From Blasia pusilla (taxonomy: Eukaryota > Marchantiophyta > Marchantiopsida > Blasiales), in assembly GCA_050084515.1 (NCBI GenBank), contig CM114273.1, positions 35,836,001 to 35,900,000 on the forward strand: a stretch of 64,000 nt of DNA, in the 5' to 3' direction. Shown here piece after piece: positions 46,587-59,700 of the stretch. Numbering within the stretch: the first letter of the stretch is position 1; each line of letters begins with the position of its first letter. Both the position numbers and the translations under genes were made by a program. The notes under the pieces were generated by a model. It had not been told where the DNA came from and searched no databases. It was given only the letters and a program-made list of their open reading frames with translations.

Positions 46587-49129
46587 ATGCCACCGAGTGA
46601 TAGTCTCGAGGAATGCAGAGGAGCTGTTGGGCCCATTCGAGGGAGTAGTAGTTTTGGGAAGAAGCAAGCTGATCCGAGGGATTCTTTCAACATCCAAGGA
46701 ATAGAAGTTGCGAATGACATGTGGGCAAAGTGTTTCTACGAATGTGGAATACCATTCAACCTAGTACGGCAAGATGCTTTCAAAGAAGCAGTGTTGGAAA
46801 AAACAAAGGTGAAGGGTTACTCAGGTCCTCATTATAATTCATTGCGCATCTCCCTACTTGAGAAACATATGGGAAAGGTGAAGGAAAAGGTGGATGGCAT
46901 ATTGGACAATTTGCGTTTGGGGGCCACGATCATAATGGATTCTTGGATCAATGTGAGGAGCAATTATTTAGTGAACATGACGATCTCCTGTCCACAAGGT
47001 GAGGTCATGATTGAGTCGGTAGACACCAAAGGGGAATCCCAAACAGCGGAATGGTTGGCAGGTCACATAGAGAGGACTATCATGCGCATCGATCCAGAGA
47101 ACGTGTTGCAACTTGTGACAAATAATGCTAGCAATGAGTGAGCAGCAGGGAAACTAATCGAAGAAAAGTTCCCTCATATTCTTTGGGGTGGATATATGTG
47201 TCTCACATTCTCTTGATCTAGTTTGCGAAGAGTGGGGTAAATGGCCTTGGATGGACAGGATATTTGCGCAAGCTCGTGAGATGGTAGTATTTGTGAAGAC
47301 TAGAACTTGGGTGATGGCCAAATTCATGGAAACCAATCCAATTAAGAGACGATTGTTGCTTCCTGGAAATACACGCTTTGCGATAAATTTATCATGTTGG
47401 AACGCGTCTTAGAATTGAGGGAGGCGTTCCACGCCATGGTTGCTGCCAATGCTTTTAGGGAGTATTTCAATGGCAGGAATACGAGGCAAAGGAAGAAGGC
47501 ACAAGAGATTGAGACTACTATGGCCAATCCCGATTTTTGGATGAAGGGTGAGGAGCATGGTTGCACAAAAATGGACAAGTCCTTCCTTAGGATGGATATG
47601 GACAGACAAGTATGGACATGTCCATTGACACACTTTCCAAGAGGAAGGATCCACACTTTTAGGCCATGATGGAAGGCAAGGCAAGGATGAGAGGAGCAAT
47701 GAGGGAGGAGGGAGTGGAAACGGAGGGAGGAAGAAATGGAGGAGTATGGAACACGAAGGCAAGTAAGGGGAATGAGAAAGAAGGGAAAGGTGGGGCCCAT
47801 ACGGACAAGTCCTTCCATAGGATGGACATAAGTTCACGGACATGGACATGTCCACGGACACGGCCTTTGTTGATATGCAATCTTGGTGAGGAGTTTTTTG
47901 CTGCGGCTCAACCAACTATTATTATGTTGAGAGAGTGTGATGGTCATAAAGCAATGACTAGGCATATTTATTGCCGTATTTTTGAGATAATGGAAGAGAC
48001 TCGTTATTTTCTTGTAACTCCTTGGCCCGATGTGGGTGGAAGGCGTTGCGGTTATTTTGTCACAATGTCTAGAGCTATAGAGATGTTCGATGTGATTTCT
48101 AGGCGGTGGGCACTTATCCACAAAAAGTTACATGCAATAAGATACATTCTTGCCCCTTACAATCTTCTTGATAGTGTTCAAGACTTCACTTCAAATCCTA
48201 AGTGTATGAGAGATTTCAAACAATATCTCAAACTTTATGCAACGGGGGTGCATGTTCTCAATGTCACCGACACTAATTCTTATGTGGCAACTTGCTTGCG
48301 AGAGTTGGGCAACATTGTGAACCATCAGGAAATATTTATGGATGAATTTGGTAGGGGAGTTGTTGATTCACTTAGTCCCTCTGATTGGTGGAGCACATAC
48401 AGTCAAGGTGCACCAACATTGCGCTCTATGGCTAAGTCCATATTAGCACAAGTGGTTTCATCTTCTTTAGCGGAGAAAAATTGGAGTAGTTATGGTTTCA
48501 TCCACAACAAGCACATGAATAAATTGACCAACAAGTGTGCCAAGGATTTGGTTTACATTTATACAAACTCAAGGTTTGGAGACAAGGTTGTTTCTCGGAA
48601 ATCAAGACAAGCGGTCTTGTACGAGCGATACTTTTCAGAAAGGGATGGACAAGAACAAGCTAGAAAGATAGTAGAAGATGGTAGGGAATCTAGCTTGCAT
48701 CCAAGAAACCGTGATGGTAATCATGAAGATAACCTTGATTTGCAAGATGAGGACCTAGAGGAGGTGGATGTGATATGTGGAATTCATGGCATCAAAGGGA
48801 GAGAGGATACTCATATCGGCAACATTGAAAATTTTGATTCCGAGGGGCTTGGAAGAGATGAAGATGATGTTGAAATGGAACATTGGATTCGAGAGCACGA
48901 GGGAGAGCAACAACGGAGGACTTCAAGCGAAGCTAATTTTCCCAGAATTTCTCCTAACACGACCTATGACCCTCAAATTGTTGCACCAATAGGAGTTCAG
49001 AATTATTCCATCGAGTCTAGTGAACCTACGCGGGATACTCCTCCACAATCTTTGAGCGCTGAAACGGTGGACTTAGTTGATGAGCCTAATGATAATGATG
49101 TTCTCATACTTATGGTTCCAAACTCTTAA
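46587..49129 (+). pseudogene. hAT-family transposase relic
   Basis: The first frame (46587-47141) carries the DUF659-type segment, including LGATIIMDSWINVRSNYLVN and NVLQLVTNNASNE. It stops at a TGA where a Trp would be expected. After a frame change it continues (47188-47412, then 47394 on), is split by a 329-bp insertion, and resumes at about 47885 with EEFFAAAQPTIIMLRECDGH. The long last frame ends with the hAT dimerisation domain, WWSTYSQGAPTLRSMAKSIL and EKNWSSYGFIHNKHMNKL followed by DLVYIYTN (about 48385-48585). hAT transposases cut and paste DNA with 8-bp target duplications. The tail after 48620 is acidic and poorly conserved. Confidence 0.88.
47556..47884. mobile_element. 329-bp non-autonomous element with 9-bp target duplication in the hAT transposase
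   Basis: The host word GGTGAGGAG is duplicated at 47547-47555 and 47885-47893, exactly flanking the insert, and removing the insert and one copy restores a continuous transposase reading. The left end CATGGTTGCACAAAAATGGA and the right end, read in reverse, AAGATTGCATATCAACAAAG are related inverted repeats. Inside are two copies of GGACAAGTCCTTCC-type sequence and palindromic GGACATGTCC words. A 9-bp duplication suggests a Mutator-like (MULE) mobiliser. Confidence 0.85.
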
Positions 49130-49439
49130 CCCATTAATCATGGCATGGATATTGCATACATTTCCTCCGATGATGAAACAACTGCAATAGGAACTCGTCG
49201 CCGATCCACCCAACTTTGAACTATTGAGCGCCAAATTACCGCTTACATCTTAATCCACCAGACCCAACCATAGACCTAGACTAGAAGAGTAATTACAAAA
49301 TTTAGTCAGACGGATTAGTAGATAGTTGTAGCAAACTTGTTTTGTATTGACTATTATAAGAATGTCATTTTTATGACATTCCTTTTTATATACTTCTCGC
49401 TAATAAAGCATTTATTTTTACATTGAAGGTGAAATTGAT

Positions 49440-51800
49440 AAGTGTGATTTTTTAGCTCGTGGTCACAGCTCCATTTTGCTCAAAACTTTGCAAGAGTGCT
49501 ACAAATGAAACTTGGGAAATTTGGACATGATGAAAAATGAAAAAACCTTCTTTCCATTGAAGGTTTAGTGGTTCATGGCCAAACGGTACTTACATATTTT
49601 TGAGGTTTTCCTCACAACTCCATTTTGGTTGAAACTTGGCAAGAGAGGAAAATGCACCTTGGAAACCATCTACAAAAACTTTCAGCTCAAGATGGGAAAT
49701 TTGGACATGATGAAAAATGAAAAAACCTTATTTTGATAGAAGGTTTGATGGTTCGGGTCAAAAAAGGAGTTAGAAATTTTTGAGCTTTTGCTCACAAATT
49801 TATTTTTCCTGAAACTTAGCAACATTGCTAGATGCACCTTGGGGACCTGTTGGAAAAATTTCAGCTCAAGATGAGAAAGTTGGACAAGATGAAAAATGAG
49901 AAAACCATATTTTGATAGAAGGTCTAATGGTTCGGGTCCAAAAAAAAGTTAGTAATTTTTGAGCTTTTTCTCACAACTTCATTTTGACTGAAACTTGACA
50001 AGAGTGTAACATGCACTTTGGGGACCAAATTTCAGCTCAAGATGAAAAGATTCAACAAGGTGAAAAATGAAAAAAACCATTTTTTCATAGAAGGTCTGAT
50101 GGTTCGGGTCCAAAAAGGAGTTAGTAATTTTTGAGCTTTTTCTCACAATTCTATTTTGCATGAAACTTGGCAAGAGTTGAGCATGAACCTTGGGGACCAT
50201 GTTGGCCAAATTTCAGTTCAAGATGAGAAATTTGGACAAGATGAAAAAAGAAAAAATCCTGATTTTTATAAAAGGTATGATGGTTCGGGTCCAAAATGGA
50301 GTTAGTAATTTTTGAGCTTTTTCTTACTTCATTTTTCCTAAAACTTGGCAAGAGTGCTAGATGCATCTTGGGGACCATGTTGGCCTAATTTTAGCTCAAG
50401 ATGACAAAGTTGGACAAGATGAAAAATGAAGAAACCTTATTTTGATAGAACGTCTGATGGTTCGGGTCCAAAAAGGAGTTAGTAATTTTTAAGCTTTTTC
50501 TCCCAACTCCATTTTGCATAAAAAATTGCAAGACTGTTAGATGAACCTTGTAGACCATTTAGGCCAAATTTCACCTCAAGATGAGAAAGTTGGACAAGGT
50601 GAAAAATCATAAGATCTTCTTTTCATTCAAGGTTTAATGGTTCGGGTCAAAAAAGGAGTTAGTACTTTTGGAGCTTTTTCTCACAACTCCATTTTCATTG
50701 AAACTTGGACAGAGTGTAAAATGCAGTTTGAAGACCATGTGGGCCAAATTTCGGCTCAAGATGAGAGAGTTGGACAGGATGAAAAATGAAAAAACCTTAT
50801 TTTGATAGAAGGTTTGATGGTTTGGGTCCAAAAAAGACTTGCCAAATTTTGAGCTTGTGGTCCCAAGTGCATTTTGCTTGAAAATTGGAAAGATTGCTAG
50901 TTGCACTTTGGAGACCATCTGGGCCAAAATTCATTTCAAGTTAAGAGACGTGGACAAGGTGAAAAATCATAAGACCTTTTCATTCAAGGTTTACTAGTTC
51001 GGGTCCAAAAAGGAGTTAGTAATTTTTGAGCTTTTGCTCATATCTCGATTTTGCATGAAAATTGGCGAGACTAATAAATGCACCTTGGGAACCATGTGGG
51101 ATAAATTTAAGCTCAATATGAGAAAGTTGGACAAGATGAAAAATGAAAACCTCGTTTTGGGAGAAGGTTTAATGGTTCAGGTCTAAAAAGGAGTTGTAAC
51201 TTTTTAGTTTTTTCTCACAACTCCATTTTGACTGAAACTTGGCAAGAGTGTCACATGCACCTTGGGGAAAATTTTGTGCAAATTTCAGCTTGAGATGAAA
51301 GAGTTGGACAATATGAAAAATAAAGAATCCAGTTTTTCATAGAAGGTTTGATGGTTCGGATCCAGAAAAGAGTTATTAATTTTTGGGCTTTTGCTCACAA
51401 CTCCCTTTCGCATGAAAATTTACTAGAGTTTAACATGCATCTTGGGGAACACATGGGACAAATTCAGTTCAAAATGTGAAAGTTGGACAAGATGAAAAAT
51501 GAAAAAACCTTATTTTGATAGAAGGTCTGATGGTTCGGGTCCAAAATGGACTTGCTACTTTTTGAGCTTGTGGTCCCAACTCCATCTTGCCTTAAACTTG
51601 TCACTCCATCTTGCCTTAAACTTGGCAAGAGTGCTAGATGCAGCTTGGAGACTATGTGGGCTAAATTTTAGCTCAAGATGGAAATGTTGGACAAGATGTC
51701 CGGTTAAAGACCTTATTTTCCATTCAAGGTTATTCTGCTTCGGGTCTAAAAGGTCATTTTAAACTTAATTTGGGATGAGACTGTGCCAGAGTGATAGATG
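49440..51800. repeat. 179-bp satellite array, about 13 copies
   Basis: The word GGTTCGGGTCCAAAAAGGAG or a variant recurs at about 49571, 49751, 49930, 50102, 50283, 50460, 50640, 50820, 50997, 51175, 51354, 51533 and 51737. Spacing is 172-181 bp; the last interval is 204 because of a 26-bp internal duplication near 51575-51625. Other shared words are CTCACAACTCCATTTTGCAT, AACTTGGCAAGAGTG and GATGAAAAATGAAAAAACCT. The copies are clearly diverged. Minus-strand short frames repeat the same peptides and are consequences of the array. Confidence 0.95.
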
Positions 51801-51829
51801 TTACTTGGGGACCATATGCACTCTTCTAT

Positions 51830-52780
51830 AGAATGTTAGAAGAGTTATTACATTTCACTCTTGTAAGTAAATACACTCTTGCAATCAAATGTAAATGATA
51901 TCCTACTCTCTAGAGTAAATTCATCCTTCCATAAAATTCAAACCAAATCTATTCATTCTCCATCAAAATGAAATTTCCCTTTCCATTAGATATAAATCAA
52001 GGCACCTCTGAATTTCTTTATCTAACATTTTCAAATTTATGCAAATTTAGTAACATTTATATTCAGCTATTATATTATTAAATAAAAAAGGAATTAATAA
52101 GTAAAATTGGTTTTTTATTCCACCCAAGTCCCTTTCAAAATCTACCCCATGCAGTATTGGTCACTAAAAAAATTCATACATTATTTTCCTTTAAAATTTA
52201 ATTCTAACATATATTTTCCTTCATTAATTTTGGAAAAAATTCATCCGTTTTCCAATCCCCATTTTTCAATAAATGAAATAAAATCACTTATTTTGATGAG
52301 TTAATAATTTTTTAGGAGTAAGTGATAAAAAATTTTAAATTTATATCAAACAAATCATTCAATTATGGTACCTTCCACCTTATCCAAGGATTTATAACCC
52401 GAGAGAAAATTTTCATCCATTTCATGAACTCACTTCCTGGACAACATTTGTGATCGGCTCACATTCACAAGTTTCCTTAGTAGAATATTTTTATTTAAAA
52501 AAAAATTTACAACAAATGAGGAGTATCCCGCAAAAAATCTGGATTGAGAGGAACCTAATACTTATGTATATTACAAAGATATAAATATCAACTCATTCTC
52601 TCTAATCTGATTCATCATCCGTTATAATTAACACCGGTGCCTACGTCTCACCATTTCTTCCTCCTCTTCCCTTAGTTCTAGTCACGCGTGTCCCACCTCC
52701 ATGAGGAATAGTCCTTTCCAACTCAACATCAGCTTCACCATCATCAGTTTCTTGTGTTGGCTGTGTCTGAAAAATCTCCC
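51830..52780. other. Very AT-rich spacer
   Basis: No gene, RNA gene or repeat family recognised. Confidence 0.4.
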
Positions 52781-52792
52781 ACTCTCTCTCTC

Positions 52793-54879
52793 TCAGAATC
52801 CAAAGAGTTCCTTTTGCATTCGACGAGGGTAATAGTATGTTCGAGGATATTTGCCTTCAGTCCTTTGAGGAATATCTTGCCATAAGAAAGGTGACAAGAT
52901 CAATTCGAGTCTCCTCAAAAAAAGCTCATCCATCAATGGATTTTGATGATGGTTTAGCACAAGTTGTCGAGTTGTGGTGAGGGGATCTCGAACTTCTTGT
53001 GAATTCAACCCTTCAGCAAAGAAGAAGTTTTCTGCCTCTCGATTTTGGAGATCAATGGCTCTTCCGTGGATGATCTCTCCTCGATCGTACATGTCAATGA
53101 AGTGGACCAACCACACTCGTATTGCCCAATCAATCCTCCGCTGGCGAGGGATTTCTTCTTGAACCACCCCGTCTATGTTCACTTCAGGGTTATAGTTCGA
53201 TCGGGGGCTACGATGTCCCAAACTGAAGTGAAATTTTCTTGCTCTTGCGGAAATTTTCTTGCTCACGGAAAGATATTATGAAAAGATGATAGAGTCTTCT
53301 TGACCAAGCTTGTCTACAAGTTTGACACTTGTGAGATAGTAGCATGGCCTTTTGAAGACAATATGGATGTCAATAACAAGCTTTACATGTGCCTCTCATG
53401 TAGCAACCTTCTGCAACAATGGGGTTGAAGTAGATCATGCATTTGGGCCAGTTGTTTGGCGTGAGGTCCCCTACTTCACATACTACAATTGCCTTCATCC
53501 AATTCGGAAGATCTTGCACTTGTGTGTTCGGATTAAGAGGCATTGGTGCCAACATCATAGAGGCATAGTTTGCAACATTTGGATCTACCACATTGTCCCA
53601 TGCTGCGAGTAGAGCTAGAGGCCACAACTGCTCGATAGGTGGAAATAAGGTCATATCAACCTCCTTCATGAGAAGACTCTCAAGTAGGGTTGTCTCGGGG
53701 GTGAGTTCTCCTACGTTACCTCTTGCTCTCCATTGTAACAATTCATCCATCTCTTGGTGTCGTCTTGCCATGATGTTCTCGTTTGCTCTCCTCCACTGCT
53801 CAGTGTGGTCAACCATCACAACTCTTTGCCTTCTATGGAGATCATCTCTGGCAATAGATTTGTTCAAAAGCCTTTCCATCTCCTTCTTCAATCTGATGTG
53901 CTCCTTAGATAGCTATTCATACTTCCCCTTCAAAACGTTGAATTCCGCGGCCAAATCAAAATTGCGTTGGGAATTTGTTATTAAACTCTCCAACTGTGAT
54001 AGACGAGACATTACCTTGCTATTATCCGGAGCACTCTCCCCACGAAAGGTTTGGGGAGGAGTACCTCTATGTATAGGGCGATCAGAACTCTCCCCGGGCT
54101 CATCAAAGCTTGTTCTATGACCTACATAAAGGTCATTCAAACCATCTCGTCTATCCTCCGCCCCCATCTGTACTTGCCCTTCATCTCCACTCTCATCTTG
54201 TGTATATTCTTCAGCACGATGATTTCTTATTTGACCATCAAAGGAAGATAGTATTGGTCTAAGGCTCCTTGACAATCCACCTTGCTGATAATGGCGTGAT
54301 GACGCTTGTGGTGATGAAGCTTCCACTCTTGCTCGTTTAAAGTGTTGCCGTGGGGTCCTACTGTCTTCTTCTCTTGGTCTCTTATCTCTTCTCGAAGACC
54401 CCTCATCCACATTGCCATACTGGACCTCTATATCCTTCATCAACTTGGCGACTTTGAGCTGAACAATTAAATACCTTGCTCACCAACTTCCTCTTCCTCT
54501 TGAGGAGGTCTTCGTACTTTCAGACGCCATTGAATAAAGCCCAATCCTTTGTCCAGTCATTCTCTTCCACTTTCCTTGCAAAATATCCAATCAGATGCTC
54601 CAGCCACTTCTGTCGTGACTTCTTGAACTCTCCTTTCAAAACTTGTGGCTCAATGACGCTATCCAAGTGCGCCTTCAATTCATCTTCCGTGACAAATTGT
54701 GAGATCATCTTCTTGTTCACCTTCAGAGGGATCTCTGGTGTTGGTGTATCTAGGAGTTCTTCTCCTCTTCCGTTGACATGATTGTTGTGAGGGCTACGGT
54801 CTTCATGAGATGGCAACTCCATCTTGTCTTTTATCGAAATATAAAAAGAAAGGTGATTTAGAAATGATTCCAATAACAA
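52793..54879 (-). pseudogene. Relic of an unrecognised protein gene
   Basis: Read on the minus strand, four pieces join with breaks. 54879-54520 includes KMISQFVTEDELKAHLDSVI and KWLEHLIGYFARKVEENDW. 54443-53913 is Arg/Ser-rich, then FDLAAEFNVLKGKYE. 53891-53370 holds a helical stretch MERLLNKSIARDDLHRRQRV and LLAAWDNVVDPNVANYASMM. 53266-52793 includes RIDWAIRVWLVHFIDMYDRG. The second and third pieces are in the same frame, separated by a single TAG at 53913-53915; the others need frameshifts or cross stops. A short sequence near 53230-53262 is duplicated. I do not recognise the family. The decay and repeat-rich setting suggest an accessory protein of a mobile element, but no hallmark domain is visible. 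Confidence 0.55.
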
Positions 54880-56730
54880 TGATACGATGGCACACGATAC
54901 ATCCGCACATCAATCAAGATTCATCATTTACAAAATTTCATAGCAACACATTCATCTTTTTGAACCAAGTCTTTCATTTCTCATGAAAAATATCCAATCC
55001 TCAAACGGGTTTACAATCATACTACCACCGTTATTGGCCTTAATCCCAAATCTACATCGTCTACACCTAATACTTTCGTTTTGCTCTGATATATGCAATA
55101 AGAAACTCTAAGCTTTTGCGATCAAAGGGATTTGGAACTAATGCCCACTTTTGAATCCTTTCCAAATAAGTAAATCTCACGTTCGCTTGGGCATTCCCGA
55201 CAGAGAGGTTGTATGTCACGTAGTTCAAATTCTTCACAATCATTCCTAGGGCATAGATTTCAGTGACCTAAGGATGTATGTGTATGCTGATTATCTCGAG
55301 ATCTAGACAAACAGCTTGTTTTTAACCTTTGTTGTTAGTAAGACTTGGTTTGAAATTTACACTTCAGCCTATCATTGCACCCTCAACTCCAAAAGCCATA
55401 AAGAAAATAATATGGTTAATAAGAATAGTAAGGGAACTTGGTTTAACCCAAGATTCATCGATGTCGCACTTGTAAGTGCAACAAGCCAAAGCGCTCTACG
55501 AGAAAGTAGGTAAGCAGTTTTGTAACAAAAAGTTCCGACTTTCCTCCGCGTCCATGGTACCACGTTTAAGGCCCTGACATCTTCTACTCTTAGCTTCCTT
55601 CGGGACTCGCCCTCCAGCAACGGTTTCACTTTACAAGCTTTTAGTTTCCAGAATTCTCGCAGCGAAAATTTTATCAAGAATTGTTCCCTCAAGTCCCATG
55701 TCTGGAAAAGACTTCATTAATTGATGGACGGTCAATTTCGGGCGGTACTACCCTAGCAGCGGGCGCTCCGTTCTCCCAGCCATTTCCATCTGAATATCTA
55801 ACAGCCACCAGTGGGGGTTTTCGTTAATGGGCCTAGGGCTCATGTTGTTAAGTTTGGGGATTCCAATAGCAAACTGCTTCTCGTCTTTTGGCGGAACTAC
55901 GTTACTGGTACTTCAGTCATTCCACATTTTAATGCCATTCATATTGGGAACTGCGCATCACAGCTTTAGGACAGGATCTTCGATCGATGGAAGTAAAATT
56001 TTGACCCTTCCAGTCACAAGATAAAATCACGGGCAACGAGTTCCTTCTCCCTTCTCCGTACATCCAACTGTTCGGCGGAAATACATGTTGGGTTGGGGAA
56101 TGGAAGGAGGTACCGTTCAGCTCAAGCGTCTAATAAAACCTCAAGAATGATGGAAAACTGAACGCTTCTGCAATTAACGCCAGCAGACGCTTCATGCCAG
56201 ACACATCACTGAAAACACAAAGACTCGAAGATTCTCTAAAAACCTGGTAGGCCGACACGGCAGACAACACCCTTCCACTTTCCTGAATCTATGGCTGGCA
56301 TTAAAATAAGACATGAATTCATCAGCGGAAAAACACGGACTAATCTGCGTCCGTTTTGCCCTTCAAAATTGTGGAACTTTCAGGTAGATCATGGAAATGA
56401 CTGTACTACAATACTATCAAGACCCGCCCGAAAATCTCCAATGTGCAAAATTACTGTAACCCGTAAGCGGAATGTCCCTTCGTAATAAAAACCTATTTAA
56501 GAACCGCTGTTTGGAGAACATAACGGAACTAATTGTTAAATTTGACTACATGAGATCACACTGTTTGCTTCTTCTCGAGCACTAGAGATCGGTTCATCTT
56601 TCCAAAGTTGATGAAACCGCTACAAGTACAGGAACTTCATACAAGATTGACATACCAAACTGACGTGCGGTGCTCACCGTCGATTTCGAAGTTACATTGT
56701 AGAGAAAAGACTTCGTGGACGTCTAGGATT
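54880..56730. other. Spacer and DPP III downstream region
   Basis: Only short frames are present (the longest, on the minus strand at 55692-55372, has no family resemblance). The last few hundred bases before 56731 are probably the 3' UTR of the DPP III gene. Confidence 0.35.
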
Positions 56731-59700
56731 CTACATTTCTGGATTTCCATACTGAGTAATCCACTCTGTAAACCGAGCAAGATATGACTTAATTACTCCC
56801 AAAGGAGTGGCGTCGAATTCCTCCATTATGACTTGAGATCGTCCGTCAGCTTTCTCCACCAATTTTGTGTGAGGCTGAACAACAGATTTCCCGGTACAAT
56901 CGAGCACTCAATTATCAAAAGAGGATTAAAACATTGGTATTACGGACCCTCATGCACATCATGCAGATCGATCACAAATCTAGTTATTTGTTATCAGTTC
57001 CGAACTACTTCAGAGACTTTCCACTGTAGCTCGACTAGCTCACAAAACAAACAGAAGCAACTTACTTGGACAAGTAATGCGCGGGCCCTTTTGTTGGCTA
57101 GTACAATTCGTCGATATTGTAGCAGTTCTTTTGGTACCGTCGTCAGCTGCAGAGAACATGGAAGGCTTTCCTTTCAAAATATACTCTCACGACTATGCAG
57201 ACTCGCAAGTGAAACATTTGAGAATAACCTCGTAAGTCCGCAGTTATACATAACAGAGTTATTGAGCTGCACGCTTAGAAAATTTGAACGTGATATTTTG
57301 TTTGAGTGAAACTAGTAACATTTGCTTTGTATCCACATTCTTCTTGCACCTTGAAAGGGGCATTATTAGTCGATAGATACCAAAACCTCAGGAAATTTAC
57401 CTCAGTGAAAAATTCTCGACCGCTCTCTTCATCTGCTGTAGATCGGTACACTTGCAGTTTCAGCAACAGATCCCTGATGGCAGGTAAGCCAACGGTATTA
57501 ATTTTGTCCCTGTTCATCAGTAATCTTGCATCCTTTTCTCGATGAGGTTTTATTACCAGGAAATCGCTTCCGTGCTCTAGGCCATTCGCAGAATTTTGTT
57601 CACCATCTCTGGCTGAAGCAGCGAGTAAAGTCCGAAGTATCGCAAATCTTCCCTGAATCACATGAAAGGTAATTTCATATATGATCTGGAAGCCATGTTA
57701 TAGAAGAAAGAGCATTCGAATGACACAAACGACAGAGAGAAGGCTTTTATAAACCAAGCGACAATTCGAAAACATGGACAACAACGTTCGTGAGACCTCA
57801 GTATGTGAATTTCCGGTCCTACAATGGTTTTGGCACAGGGTAGCAAGTAAGGATAAAGCGAGAAATAAACTGAAAGCTGAACTAGTGTTACCTGCATATG
57901 TGCCTGTCTCCATTGACCACTGCTTTCCGAGTAAAATTCTAGTGCCAACAATCCAGTCCTGGTCTGCGCCAATCACGGTGGGTATTATTCGATCCATTTC
58001 AGTGTTTGTCACCGTCTCTCATAACTTTTTTGTGCAGTTCTGACTTCAATTTGTGGCCAGTTACGCACCGAGGGTAACAACTACAATCTACAGAGGTCTT
58101 AGCAAATTTCAAGCTCGCTCACCATCATCAGCCAATTCATATACGTTATATCATCCGAATCTTGACCAGAATGTCCAAATGCTTCCATCACCTGCACATA
58201 TAAATCAAATACCATCTTTGCATCATGAATTCGAAGTTGATTTGGCATTCAATCTCTCCACTCCCGCCAATCCGAACTCTTCTGAGTTGTAAAACCCACT
58301 CTTCCTACAATTTGTCCCAGCATTTCGCACACTCAGTTTTTTCTACGTTCCTGCATTGGCACTTGCCTCGGGTATTGTGGTGAAAAACAGCCCCACACAT
58401 TCGGCTCGGCATTCCTCAAAAGCTGAGCTGATGTTTCCAAAAACAGAATTCCATGTATCACCGGGGCCATAGCAGGTGTCGACTGCGTCGCCTGTAAAGG
58501 GGTGGATAACCTGTCACATATAAACCACCAAAGGGATGTCGTTGAAGTGAGTTGTTCCTTCTGATGTGGATGACTCCAAAAGTAAGATATTTCTCTTACG
58601 AGGGAATTAACTGCCAGACCTGAGGACCTCACTCAAGTAGTCACACGATCTGAAGTAATTGTTGCAGCTGTCAAGCTTTCAGAAATTCTAGGTTCTTTTT
58701 AAAGACAGTAATTAAATAGCAGATCGTACCTTACCGAACGAGAAATTGTAGTTCCCCTCCTTACTTCTTGTAAAAAGTTTTCCGGAACCATGGCCAAGGA
58801 TTTCATGGCAAGCTAATTGAACGAGAAATACCCCTCCATTGGATTTCTTCAAAGAACGCACATCGTCATCTAATAGAAAGGTTGTCTGCACGAATTTAAG
58901 CTCTAGCTTAGTTAGAAGCTCAAAAATACCTTGGATCCAGCTTAATTCTCATTATATGGAAGGGAAGTTTGAGCTACCCGTGTTTATATCGTCGCCATGG
59001 AACCTTTGTATACTACTGTCAGAACTACCATCTATCGCAGCGTGTGCGCGACAAAAGGACGGATCACGAAAGGAGAACGAGAAATCATAAATACGTATCA
59101 TTACTTGTGTAGAATTCCCAGACGAAGAAGGTAAGGACAAGTCACCTGATTGTTGTAATCCTCTGCATTGACAACGTTTGATAGACAAATATTCTTGTGA
59201 CCGTGAGCCTGAAACACTCCCTCGAAGGCAAAGATTAGAAAGGCAGGAAGAAAGTACTGATTACGACTTGATGGGCTCATGAAAGTCCAAATTCCCTTCC
59301 ACTTTAAGAATATTCTGCACATTGCTGGAGATAGAGACTTTCAGTTATGATAACTTAAGTCAGTTTCATTACTAAGGGTAAGGTTAAGGGTTAGAGTTGT
59401 CATTACCTCGCGTACATCTTCATAATTTGGAAGATTCACCCCCGCCGGAATTGTGGCATTCGCGTACACGAAAATCTGGAAATTATATGACGATGTACGA
59501 GAAGAAAGTTAAAGCGAACCTGGGCCAACCACTTCGAGTAGCCAGTTGTGAAGTTTTGAAATCAGATAAAGTGACAATGTGTAACTTACTTCGAGACATG
59601 AGAAGTCAGGACTTTGAAATGCTTCTCTATGAAAGTCCTTTGGCCATGGTAAAAGCGGCAATAGCCATTCAGCTTTCTGAGCCAGCACCGCAAACTGTTT

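Noticed and set aside
49979-50927. Repeated minus-strand frames with SSKITNSFLDPNH-type peptides
   Set aside because: They recur with the 179-bp satellite period and are broken in most units; an effect of the array and not a gene.
49440-51800. Possible CRISPR-like array
   Set aside because: Units are about 179 bp, contiguous and without unique spacers, in a eukaryotic genome.
57698-58012. 104-residue minus-strand frame over DPP III exon 57963-57892
   Set aside because: It is in a different frame from the spliced product; the correct frame continues the M49 homology.
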